This document shows, piece after piece, positions 23,676-30,566 of a stretch of DNA of 38,356 nt (position 1 is its first letter; the number at the start of each line of letters is the position of its first letter). The position numbers were made by a program, and so were the translations under genes. The notes under the pieces are model-generated. The model made no database searches. It saw only the letters and a program-made list of their open reading frames with translations, and had not been told where the DNA came from. Origin of the DNA: Candidatus Nomurabacteria bacterium GW2011_GWA1_36_15 (GTDB lineage Bacteria > Patescibacteriota > Minisyncoccia > Phycocordibacterales > UBA9973); NCBI GenBank assembly GCA_000991415.1, contig LBRM01000011.1, positions 1-38,356 of the forward strand, in the 5' to 3' direction.

Positions 23676-23698
23676 TGTCAAACACCCGATGTTTGACA
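23676..23698. repeat. REP-like palindrome, copy 1
   Basis: TGTCAAACA and TGTTTGACA flank CCCGA: a perfect 9-bp stem eight bases beyond the transposase stop codon. Copies 2 and 3 are inside and upstream of the same gene. Confidence 0.85.
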
Positions 23699-23706
23699 GA
23701 TTGTGT

Positions 23707-24369
23707 TTAATCTAAAATAAGTTCCTCTTCCATTTCTTTAGCTCCACTAGTTTCAACAAAATTTTTATATTCTTTTTTATCTTTAAACTGTTCTAAAACA
23801 ATTTCAGTTTTTAAAACTTTATCCCAGCGATTTTCTTCAATATAGTCTTGATAACTTGACCAAGGGAAAAGATCTTCTTTTTTATACCATTCACTTAATT
23901 CTCTTGGATTTAAATGTATATAAGCAGAAAGATACAAGAGTTGTTTATCATCTTCAACATGGACTGCCTTATAAGGACCTCCAAAAAGATGTCCAGAAAT
24001 ATCATAACGAGTATTAAAATATTTTGTATAAGAATTTAGAACACGTTGCATGTATTTACCCATTCCTCCCTCTTTGATTTCTTTTACTATAAGATGAAAA
24101 TGGTTAGGCATTAAAACAAAACCAGTTAATTCTACAAATCTTTCTTCAGTTATTTGATTTTTTATATCATTATCAATGTTAAACACCCGATGTTTGACAT
24201 AAAAGAAAATAATCCTAGAAATTTGAGGAAAATTATTTTCTGCTTGAAAATATAAAATAAGAAAAAGAAATCTAATTCTATCTCTATCATCTTTAAAAAT
24301 TATTTTTTTACCAACTCCTCTATTGTAAATATGGTAATATTCTCCAACTGAAATATTTTCTCTATTCAT
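23707..24369 (-). CDS. REP-associated tyrosine transposase (RAYT, Y1/HUH family)
   Basis: A 220-residue single-strand transposase of the IS200/IS605-related RAYT group. YYHIYNRGVGKKIIF at the start, the HUH motif MPNHFHLIV near residue 90, and catalytic tyrosine in RVLNSYTKYFN near 115 are visible; SAYIHLNPREL follows. Such enzymes nick and join DNA at REP palindromes. Three copies of one 23-base palindrome mark this locus: outside each end and inside the gene, where it encodes VKHRVFNI near residue 62. Whether the enzyme with this insert is active is unknown, but all catalytic residues remain. Neighbours on both sides show no family link. Confidence 0.9.
   Translation of the reverse strand: MNRENISVGEYYHIYNRGVGKKIIFKDDRDRIRFLFLILYFQAENNFPQISRIIFFYVKHRVFNIDNDIKNQITEERFVELTGFVLMPNHFHLIVKEIKEGGMGKYMQRVLNSYTKYFNTRYDISGHLFGGPYKAVHVEDDKQLLYLSAYIHLNPRELSEWYKKEDLFPWSSYQDYIEENRWDKVLKTEIVLEQFKDKKEYKNFVETSGAKEMEEELILD
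24177..24199. repeat. REP-like palindrome, copy 2, inside the transposase gene
   Basis: TGTTAAACACCCGATGTTTGACA, one change from copy 1 (which becomes a G-T pair). It is read in frame as part of KHRVFN in the protein. Confidence 0.85.
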
Positions 24370-24400
24370 AACGAATATTATATTCCTCTTTAATTAAAAC

Positions 24401-24423
24401 TGTCAAACACTCGATATTTGACA
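24401..24423. repeat. REP-like palindrome, copy 3
   Basis: TGTCAAACACTCGATATTTGACA, extended by flanking AAC/GTT to a 12-bp stem. It lies between the transposase start and the end of the helicase gene, 12 bases beyond the helicase stop, where it could also end helicase transcription. Confidence 0.85.
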
Positions 24424-24435
24424 GTTAATTTTTAT

Positions 24436-25641
24436 TTACACAAACGTTAGAGCTATTCCCTTTTTACCGGAACGGCCCGTGCGACCAATACGATGCACGT
24501 AAGTATTGTAAGTTTGCGGAATATCATAGTTGATGACGTGAGTCACATCTGGGATATCAAGCCCTCGAGCTGCCACATCTGTCGCTATCAAAATACTAAT
24601 ATGATTTTTTTTAAATAAATCCAAAGTACGAATGCGTTCGCGACTTCTTTTATCGCCGTGAATACAACCAACTTTAAATCCCATATGAGTAAGGTCTTTA
24701 GTGAGAGAATCTACACTGTGTTTCATTTCTCGAAAAATTAAAACTTTATTTGAACCTTCCTTTTTTAAAACTTCGTGCAGTCTTTCTAACTTTTCTTCTT
24801 TGTTTCTAGTACGAATAATATCTTGATCAATATTTTTTGCTGTTTCGCCAGAGATGACAGAAATAAAAACCGGGTCTTTAAGAAATTCTGCCGTTAATTT
24901 TTTTACTTCTGCTGAAAGGGTGGCCGAAAAGAAAAGGGTCTGACGTTCCTTAGAAACTTTTCCAAGAATAAAAACCATATCATCTCTAAACCCCATATCG
25001 AGCATTCTATCTGCTTCATCAAGCACTATTTTATGGCAAGTAGATAAATCTAAAACTTTTCTTTCAATAAGATCACGCATTCGCCCTGGCGTACCTATAA
25101 CAAATGACACTCCTCTTCGTAATTCTGCAATTTGTCTCATAATAGGAAGTCCACCGACACAAGCTACTGAAAAAATTCCTAAGCCAAAAGCAAGCATACG
25201 AAAATCAGAATCTATTTGTAGGGCAAGTTCTCTAGTGGGAGCCATAATCAAAACTTTTTCTCTTTTGTGTTTTGAAATATGCTCTATCAGAGGCAAAAGA
25301 AAGGCTGCAGTTTTTCCTGTACCGGTATTGGCCATACCAAAAACATCTTTTCCAGCAAAGATAGGAAGGATAACTTGATCTTGAATTGGTCTTGGATGAA
25401 TAAAACCAGTTCTGGCTATATTCTTATGAATTTGCGGATGAAAAGGAAAATCAATAAAAGTATGTTTTGAAACATAAGGTTTTTCTTCTATGTGTTGACC
25501 TTTTTTAATAAAACGAGAAAAATCTATGCGCTCAGAAAAACTTCTTTTCTTAGAAAGATGGTTCTTGTTTCTTTTTCTGTTGTTGTTTCCAAAACGAGAA
25601 GGAGAATTTTTATTGAATTTTCTGAAAGTCTTAATTATGAT
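24436..25641 (-). CDS. DEAD-box RNA helicase without an AUG start
   Basis: Unwinds structured RNA with ATP. Motifs in order: Q-motif region RPIQDQVILPIFAGKDV, motif I ANTGTGKT, PTRELALQI, GTPGRMRDLI, motif II VLDEADRMLD, SATL, ATDVAARGLDIPD, HRIGRTGRSG. The protein ends eight residues after the last motif. The first in-frame AUG (25335) lies three codons before motif I and would lose the Q motif. Further upstream the frame is open to a stop at 25642-25644 without any AUG, GUG, UUG or CUG; it begins with AUC, AUA, AUU codons after which a basic Asn/Lys/Arg-rich leader and the Q motif follow. A promoter at 25645-25673 would start the mRNA right at those codons. Start and end of the coding frame are therefore uncertain, possibly due to a one-base sequence error. 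Confidence 0.85.
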   Translation of the reverse strand: MIIKTFRKFNKNSPSRFGNNNRKRNKNHLSKKRSFSERIDFSRFIKKGQHIEEKPYVSKHTFIDFPFHPQIHKNIARTGFIHPRPIQDQVILPIFAGKDVFGMANTGTGKTAAFLLPLIEHISKHKREKVLIMAPTRELALQIDSDFRMLAFGLGIFSVACVGGLPIMRQIAELRRGVSFVIGTPGRMRDLIERKVLDLSTCHKIVLDEADRMLDMGFRDDMVFILGKVSKERQTLFFSATLSAEVKKLTAEFLKDPVFISVISGETAKNIDQDIIRTRNKEEKLERLHEVLKKEGSNKVLIFREMKHSVDSLTKDLTHMGFKVGCIHGDKRSRERIRTLDLFKKNHISILIATDVAARGLDIPDVTHVINYDIPQTYNTYVHRIGRTGRSGKKGIALTFV

Positions 25642-25644
25642 TTA

Positions 25645-25673
25645 AATATAGCATTTTCTCAATATTTTGTCAA
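25645..25673 (-). promoter_or_regulatory. promoter for the DEAD-box gene
   Basis: Perfect TTGACA (25668-25673), 17 bases, TATATT (25645-25650). The predicted start near 25638 falls on the AUA/AUU codons that open the helicase frame. Confidence 0.65.
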
Positions 25674-25698
25674 TGATTTATTAATCAAAATAAAAAGT

Positions 25699-25704
25699 TA
25701 TAAT
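25699..25704 (+). promoter_or_regulatory. -10 element placing the thyA start at the AUG
   Basis: A perfect TATAAT ends seven bases before the thyA AUG, so transcription would begin at or next to the first base of the start codon, giving a leaderless mRNA. No convincing -35 hexamer is seen at the right distance. Confidence 0.5.
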
Positions 25705-25710
25705 GAAAAC

Positions 25711-26583
25711 ATGAAAGCTTATTTAGATATCGTAAAAAATGTTTTAGAAAACGGAGAGAAAGTTGACACCCGACAAGGTGTTCCCGCTTACACTATTGCC
25801 GGAGCCATTTTTGAACATGATATGTCAAAAGGTTTTCCATTACTTACTACGAAAAAAATATCGCTGCGTTTGATTGCAACTGAATTAGAATTTTTTATAA
25901 ATGGTATAACAGATAAAAAATGGTTGCAAAATAAAAACAATCATATTTGGGATGAGTGGGCTAAACCTCAAAAGGCTCCCTACGGGCACGATGATACTTC
26001 AAAAAAGAAAATGCTGGAAGAAAGAGACCTCGGTCCAATTTATGGTTTTCAATGGCGACATTTTAATGCGCCTTATTCAAATTATGACTCGGATTATACT
26101 GGGCAAGGAATCGATCAATTAAAAAAAGTAGTTGAAACTTTAAAAACAAATCCGCGCGATAGAAGAATGATAGTGAACGCTTGGAATCCATTGCAATTTA
26201 ATGAAATGGCACTTCCTCCTTGCCATTATTCTTTCCAGGTTACCACCATTGGTAATAAACTCAATTTAATGTGGAATCAACGTTCAGTTGATACCATGTT
26301 GGGTCTTCCATTTAATATTGCCAGTTATGCTTTATTACTCCATCTTCTGGCTAAAGAAACCGGATTTAAAGAAGGTAAACTTGTGGGATTCTTAGGAGAT
26401 GTCCATGTTTTTGAAAATCATATAGATGGAGCTGAAGAACAACTCTCTCGTAATCCAGAAGAATATCCATTACCAAAAGTAGAAACAGAAAACTGGGAAT
26501 CCATCTTTGATTGGAAATCTGAAGATACAAAACTTTTAGATTATCAAAGTTATGACCGAATCCCATTTGAAATAGCAGTTTAA
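25711..26583 (+). CDS. thyA: thymidylate synthase
   Basis: Converts dUMP to dTMP with methylene-tetrahydrofolate, releasing dihydrofolate. The nucleophilic cysteine is in ALPPCHYSFQ near residue 169, followed by MWNQRSVDTMLGLPFNIASYALL and the C-terminal DYQSYDRIPFEIAV. The frame is open from 25492, but the true family start MKAYLDIVKNVLENG is AUG 25711, 290 residues. dfrA follows after 35 bases and recycles the folate. It diverges from the helicase gene. Confidence 0.97.
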   Translation: MKAYLDIVKNVLENGEKVDTRQGVPAYTIAGAIFEHDMSKGFPLLTTKKISLRLIATELEFFINGITDKKWLQNKNNHIWDEWAKPQKAPYGHDDTSKKKMLEERDLGPIYGFQWRHFNAPYSNYDSDYTGQGIDQLKKVVETLKTNPRDRRMIVNAWNPLQFNEMALPPCHYSFQVTTIGNKLNLMWNQRSVDTMLGLPFNIASYALLLHLLAKETGFKEGKLVGFLGDVHVFENHIDGAEEQLSRNPEEYPLPKVETENWESIFDWKSEDTKLLDYQSYDRIPFEIAV

Positions 26584-26591
26584 ATAAAATT

Positions 26592-26608
26592 TCAAGGTCG
26601 AACCTTGA
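26592..26608. repeat. short palindrome between thyA and dfrA
   Basis: TCAAGGT-CGA-ACCTTGA, a perfect 7-bp stem. On the minus strand it reads TGTCAAGG...CCTTGA, sharing the TGTCAA/TTGA ends with the REP palindromes near the transposase, so it may be a diverged copy. Confidence 0.5.
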
Positions 26609-26618
26609 CACTAACATC

Positions 26619-27164
26619 ATGATTTCAATCATTTCGGCCATCGGCAAAAATAATGAAATTGGAAAAAAGAATGAACTTCTTTGGAATTTGCCTGCTGATA
26701 TGAAACATTTTAGAGAAGTAACTTCTGAACATACGGTCATAATGGGCCAAAAAACTTTTGAAAGTATTGGGCGACCACTTCCAAATCGAAGGAATATTGT
26801 AATCACTCTTGATAAAAACTATCTACGCCATGGCGTAGATATAGTTTATTCAGTAGAAGAGTTAGATACTTTATTAAAAAAAGAAAACGATGAATCCATT
26901 CGACAAGCTCAGGGCGAGGAAATTTTTGTTATTGGTGGCGGACAGATATATAAACTATTTATAGAAAAAGCAGACAAACTTTATATCACACATGTTGATG
27001 CAGAGTTTCCTGATGCTGATACTTTCTTCCCTGAAATTGATAAAAATAAATGGGAAAAAATAAAAAGTGAAAAACACTTAAAAGATGACTTATGTTCGTG
27101 TAGACTTTCTATGGTGCCCTCATTTACAATCATAAAATCAGCACGAGCTATTGGACCAGCTTGA
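26619..27164 (+). CDS. folA: dihydrofolate reductase with a replaced C-terminus
   Basis: Reduces dihydrofolate with NADPH. MISIISAIGKNNEIGKKNELLWNLPADMKHF contains the active-site W and D, then MGQKTFESIGRPLPNRRNIVIT and IFVIGGGQIY (NADPH site). Residues up to about W146-L157 follow the family, but the last 20-25 residues (SCRLSMVPSFTIIKSARAIGPA) are the antisense of the neighbouring kinase gene and replace the final beta strand. SIRQAQGE near residue 95 is another unusual insert, encoded by a CGACAAGCTCAGG word found as a repeat in many genomes. Whether the shortened enzyme is stable is unclear. It is downstream of thyA and convergent with the kinase gene. Confidence 0.9.
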   Translation: MISIISAIGKNNEIGKKNELLWNLPADMKHFREVTSEHTVIMGQKTFESIGRPLPNRRNIVITLDKNYLRHGVDIVYSVEELDTLLKKENDESIRQAQGEEIFVIGGGQIYKLFIEKADKLYITHVDAEFPDADTFFPEIDKNKWEKIKSEKHLKDDLCSCRLSMVPSFTIIKSARAIGPA

Positions 27165-27613
27165 TGAAGATTTTCTATTTGTGCATAATCACGAGAAATC
27201 ATTTCTTCTTTTGTAAGCGGACGATGGGGACGATTTTTAAGTCTTTCTGTTCTTATCTCTGGGGAAGAAAAAGTTGCTAAAACTTTAAAGACGTCCCCAA
27301 ATTCTTTTTTCATTTCTAAATATTCTTCCCAACTATAAAGACTCTCAACAATAACACTAGACTCTTCATATAATTCTTTAATTTTAGGAATACTTAAAAT
27401 AGCATATGAACCCATTCCTAATCTTGCTCTAATTTCTTCTCTAGTTTTTCTTTCATTTGTTTCATTTATTTCCAATCCAACTTTTTTCATCTCATCAAAA
27501 GTAACATCACCAAAATAAACTTTGGGCCAATTCATTTTCTTCATTAAATATTCAGTAACTTCATTTTTGCCAGCTCCCGGCAAACCAACTATTGCTAAAA
27601 TTATTTTATTCAT
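26981..27613 (-). CDS. UPF0200-like P-loop nucleotide kinase, C-terminus replaced
   Basis: AIVGLPGAGKNEVTEYL near residue 8 is a P-loop; YFGDVTFDEMKKVGLE, the RKTREEIRARLGMGSYA segment, VIVESLYSWEEYLEMKKEFG and QAGPIARADFMIVNEG match the archaeal UPF0200 / dephospho-CoA-kinase-like group. After IESLHEH (about residue 175) the remaining 35 residues are hydrophobic and serine-rich and come from the antisense of dfrA. The two convergent genes therefore overlap by 184 bases, each borrowing the other's DNA. The likely substrate is a nucleotide, given the dCMP deaminase gene two bases upstream, but no specific substrate can be read. Confidence 0.72.
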   Translation of the reverse strand: MNKIILAIVGLPGAGKNEVTEYLMKKMNWPKVYFGDVTFDEMKKVGLEINETNERKTREEIRARLGMGSYAILSIPKIKELYEESSVIVESLYSWEEYLEMKKEFGDVFKVLATFSSPEIRTERLKNRPHRPLTKEEMISRDYAQIENLHQAGPIARADFMIVNEGTIESLHEHKSSFKCFSLFIFSHLFLSISGKKVSASGNSASTCVI

Positions 27614-27615
27614 AA

Positions 27616-28122
27616 TTACATATCTTTATAAGTCTGTATTTTTTTACTCAACAACTCGTATTTTACTTTTGCTTCTTTAAATAATTTTTTACTTCTGCCA
27701 CCCGCATGGTAATCCAAATTACAAATTACTCTTTTAATACCTCCATTTATAATCATTTTTGCGCAAACGTAACATGGTGTCATGTGACAATATAAAGTAG
27801 CTCCATCCAATGCGATGCCAAAGCGTGCTGCATTAACTATAGCATTTTGTTCTGCGTGAGCTGTTCTAATACAGTGTCTGCTTTGAATACCATCTTCTTG
27901 TATTACTGTATGCATTTCATGTCCAGCCTCATCGCAATGCACTGTGCCCATTGGTGAACCAATATAGCCGGTACTTAAAACTCTTTTATCTTTTACAATA
28001 ACACAACCGGATTTTCCTCTGTCACAAGTGCTCCTAGTGCCAACTAATTCAACCATACTCGAAAAATATTCATCCCAACTAGGCCTTTTGTGTTTTATTA
28101 CCTTTTTGGTCTCTTTTTTCAT
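27616..28122 (-). CDS. dCMP deaminase (ComE/Dcd-like zinc deaminase)
   Basis: Deaminates dCMP to dUMP, feeding thymidylate synthase. The zinc site is HAEQNAIV plus MTPCYVCAK, and extra cysteine/histidine residues upstream (STCDRGKSGC, HCDEAGHEMH) match the dCMP deaminase type with a second metal site. The frame opens at 28161, but AUG 28122 (MKKETKKVIKHKRPSWDEYF) is the better start, 168 residues. It is two bases ahead of the kinase gene, so the pair is an operon. Confidence 0.93.
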   Translation of the reverse strand: MKKETKKVIKHKRPSWDEYFSSMVELVGTRSTCDRGKSGCVIVKDKRVLSTGYIGSPMGTVHCDEAGHEMHTVIQEDGIQSRHCIRTAHAEQNAIVNAARFGIALDGATLYCHMTPCYVCAKMIINGGIKRVICNLDYHAGGRSKKLFKEAKVKYELLSKKIQTYKDM

Positions 28123-28154
28123 ATTATAAATATACCTCGAAAAAATTAAAAAAT

Positions 28155-28180
28155 AAAGCATCTCAAAATTGAGATGCTTT
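28155..28180 (-). terminator. intrinsic terminator after the ATP-grasp gene
   Basis: AAAGCATCTC and GAGATGCTTT around AAAATT, followed on the minus strand by ATTTTTTAATTTTT. It ends the ATP-grasp transcript and separates it from the deaminase gene. Confidence 0.85.
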
Positions 28181-28198
28181 TATAAAATAAACAAAAAA

Positions 28199-29215
28199 TT
28201 ATTTCTTTCCCATTGCTTTAAACACCTTAGTGTACAAAGATTCAACAATATTCCGTTGTTTCTTTCCCAAAGATGTATAATGATCTAATCCCGGAGCAGA
28301 ATTAATTTCAATTACATACCATTTTTTTGTAGGTAAAGTAGAAATATCACCATCAATAATTAAATCAACCCCACATAATCGTAGTCCCATATGTTTAGTT
28401 AATTTAATTGCAACATCTTTAAAAAACGGATGGATTTTTTCTGTAACATCAATAGATGTTCCTCCTGTTGATAAATTCGCATTATCGAGCAACCTCAAAG
28501 ATTCATTTTTTAGAAGTATAGAATTGAAGGTTACTTTTTTTCTAAAAAGAATCATCTTTAATCTTTTGTCGTTGATATTGAATGTTCTATCACGACCAGA
28601 TTTTTTAAAGTCACTTTGTTTCTTTTTAAGTAATGCCCTAATAGTTGATTTATTATCACCAACAATAGTCAAAGGTATCCGTTCATAAGCAGAAATGATC
28701 TTTTTGTCTAAAACAACAACTCGATAATCTTTACCAATAACTGGTTGTTCAACTAAAATAACATTATCAATGTAACTAATTTCTTTAAATACCTTAAAAA
28801 AATCAGTTTTAGTATAAACTTTTGTGACTCCAGTCCCTTGGCTTTTACTGTTCGGTTTAAGAAATACTGGTAATCCCATTTTTTTCCCAAACTTCCATGC
28901 TCTTTCAATAGTTTGTTTAGATTTAATTTTGGCAGCAAAAGAAATACTATAAAATTTCTTCCAAGGAATAACGGGGTACCCCATTTCTCTCATAAAGATT
29001 TTTGAATAATCTTTATCACGAGCTATTTCCGAAGAACCCATCGTATTTATGTCCAATGTTGTTCCACGAAAATATCTATTAATGCCGTTTGAATATGATA
29101 TCTTTCCAACAACACCATATTCTTCTTCAATAAAAACCTTTACATTAAGCTTCTTGCCGATTTTTAAAAACAAAGAAGCAAGTAATGGTTGGCCTAGAAT
29201 TGTTTTAACTTTCAT
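28199..29215 (-). CDS. ATP-grasp ligase (RimK/cyanophycin-synthetase-like)
   Basis: A 338-residue ATP-grasp protein that should join an amino acid to a carboxylate using ATP. It has GLPVFLKPNSKSQGTGVTKVY near residue 115 (ATP-binding lysine and glycine loop), VILVEQPVIGKDYRVVVLDKKIISAYERIPLTIVGDN and the Mg-binding end LCGVDLIIDGD...WYVIEINSAPGLDHY. This arrangement resembles cyanophycin synthetase, glutathione-synthase-like and CofF/RimK-type glutamate ligases, but the extra domains of full cyanophycin synthetase are absent. It is 97 bases downstream of the CofE-like gene on the same strand. The substrate is not known; a glutamate ligase is the natural guess. Confidence 0.82.
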   Translation of the reverse strand: MKVKTILGQPLLASLFLKIGKKLNVKVFIEEEYGVVGKISYSNGINRYFRGTTLDINTMGSSEIARDKDYSKIFMREMGYPVIPWKKFYSISFAAKIKSKQTIERAWKFGKKMGLPVFLKPNSKSQGTGVTKVYTKTDFFKVFKEISYIDNVILVEQPVIGKDYRVVVLDKKIISAYERIPLTIVGDNKSTIRALLKKKQSDFKKSGRDRTFNINDKRLKMILFRKKVTFNSILLKNESLRLLDNANLSTGGTSIDVTEKIHPFFKDVAIKLTKHMGLRLCGVDLIIDGDISTLPTKKWYVIEINSAPGLDHYTSLGKKQRNIVESLYTKVFKAMGKK

Positions 29216-29311
29216 AATTTTACTTTTCTTTTATTATAAAATTGACAAATATATTTATTATAACAATACCATTGAAAACAGAAAAAGTAAAGTGCTATCG
29301 GGTTTTTGTTT

Positions 29312-30034
29312 TTAAAATTTGATTCTTTTTATATTCTCAAAAAAAGGTCTATATAAATCTTCACGTGGGTCAATATAGAGTTCTTTTTTATTAATTCTCT
29401 CAGTGAAAATTACTGGGGCGTCTGTTATTAGAGCAAGTGGCTGTTGTTCTTTTCCTTCCCCCATACAAAGCACAGCAGAAGTTGCCAAACTGTCTGCAAT
29501 ATCTGTGCGAGAAAATTTTAAAGTACGTCCAAAGATATCTTTCTTGCCAATATAATTTCTAATTCCTTTAAATCCAGCATAACCAAGAGCAATACCCACG
29601 ACTCCGGCACGTAAGGGAAATAATCGACTATCTGTAATCAAAATACCCAAATTTTTTATTTTAAATTTTTTACAAAGTTCTTTACGAATAAATAAAGCCG
29701 ATTTAAAACTATCTTTTGGTAATAAAACCATTTTCCCATCTGCATTTGACTCATCTACCCCAGCCGAAGCCATGACCACACCATCTTTTATGGTAAGCCA
29801 AGTATGTTTCGTACGAAGCATAAAATCACTTTCAGATTCAATAATCTTTTCATGCATTTTGTTATGCGAAATTGTCCTATCAATCAAGACAGTTCTCCCT
29901 TCTGAAAGAGCTAATATTTTTGAAGTTACAACCAATATAGAATTTTCTGGAATCTTTTTAACATATCTAAAAACAAATTTAAGTAAGTCTTCTTTCTCCC
30001 TAAAAATACTGGTTTTAATGGTTTTAATTTGCAT
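29312..30034 (-). CDS. CofE-like gamma-glutamyl ligase (F420:L-glutamate ligase family)
   Basis: The family adds glutamate, with GTP, to coenzyme F420-0, and related proteins have been proposed to replace folylpolyglutamate synthase in organisms such as Chlamydia. Seen here: NSILVVTSKILALSEGRTV, VVMASAGVDESNADGKMVLLPKDSFKSA, ILITDSRLFPLRAGVVGIALGYAGFKGIRNYIGKKDIFGRTLKFSRTDIADSLATSAVLCMGEG, typical of the CofE core. The 240 residues match the single-domain form. No F420 biosynthesis gene (CofC, CofD, CofG, CofH) is present in the window. The gene overlaps the RibD-type reductase by 11 bases. Confidence 0.9.
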   Translation of the reverse strand: MQIKTIKTSIFREKEDLLKFVFRYVKKIPENSILVVTSKILALSEGRTVLIDRTISHNKMHEKIIESESDFMLRTKHTWLTIKDGVVMASAGVDESNADGKMVLLPKDSFKSALFIRKELCKKFKIKNLGILITDSRLFPLRAGVVGIALGYAGFKGIRNYIGKKDIFGRTLKFSRTDIADSLATSAVLCMGEGKEQQPLALITDAPVIFTERINKKELYIDPREDLYRPFFENIKRIKF

Positions 30035-30566
30035 ATTTATATTTTAGCAAAAGAGTTCCTTTTTTATTAAGTTTTTTTACTGATTCTAGAACAAAATTAT
30101 ATTTCTTGAATTTGTTGCTGGAAAACATCGGTATACCAACTGTAAAAACATAAGGCTCAATTGTGACAAAGAGCTTATCTAGCATTTTATTCTCAAGGCA
30201 AAAGTTATAAACCTTCGGACCACCGACTATGGCTACATTTTTATATTTTCTAGCTTGCAAAAATTTCTTCAGGTTGGATTTATTTGGGTTAAAGAAAATT
30301 ATACTATCCTTTGTTATGGGTTTTTGAACTTTTGAAGTTAACACTATTGCGTTTCTTTTTTTCAGACGAGCTCTAGCTAATTTATAAGTATTGTGTCCAA
30401 CAATGACAGCATCTATTTTTTCTAGAGATTTTTGAAAAAAATTCCAGTCTTCTATACTTGTCCAATCTGTACCAGAGTGACAATCTTTTGCTATCCGACC
30501 ATCAATGCTTGCAGCAATGTAAGCAACATAGTATATTTTATGGGTTAGTTTGTGTATTTGACTCAT
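30024..30566 (-). CDS. RibD C-terminal-domain / DHFR-fold reductase
   Basis: A 180-residue reductase of the riboflavin-biosynthesis RibD C-terminal family, an NADPH-dependent fold shared with dihydrofolate reductase. YYVAYIAASIDGRIAKDCHSGTDW and DAVIVGHNTYKLARARL, then VAIVGGPKVYNFCLE are the family motifs. There is no deaminase domain, so it is not a full RibD. The frame extends to a UUG at 30599, but AUG 30566 is more likely. It overlaps the membrane-protein gene by 29 bases and the CofE-like gene by 11, which suggests coupled translation and a common pathway. It could reduce a pterin, folate or flavin precursor. Confidence 0.85.
   Translation of the reverse strand: MSQIHKLTHKIYYVAYIAASIDGRIAKDCHSGTDWTSIEDWNFFQKSLEKIDAVIVGHNTYKLARARLKKRNAIVLTSKVQKPITKDSIIFFNPNKSNLKKFLQARKYKNVAIVGGPKVYNFCLENKMLDKLFVTIEPYVFTVGIPMFSSNKFKKYNFVLESVKKLNKKGTLLLKYKYAN

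Noticed and set aside
24436-25335. DEAD-box gene starting at AUG 25335
   Set aside because: This would remove the Q motif and everything before motif I although the upstream frame encodes them clearly.
25492-25710. Longer thymidylate synthase from 25492
   Set aside because: The extra 73 residues are antisense to the helicase gene and lack family similarity.
26619-27164. Alternative genetic code with UGA read as glycine
   Set aside because: UGA ends dfrA, and no conserved glycine in the window is coded by UGA.
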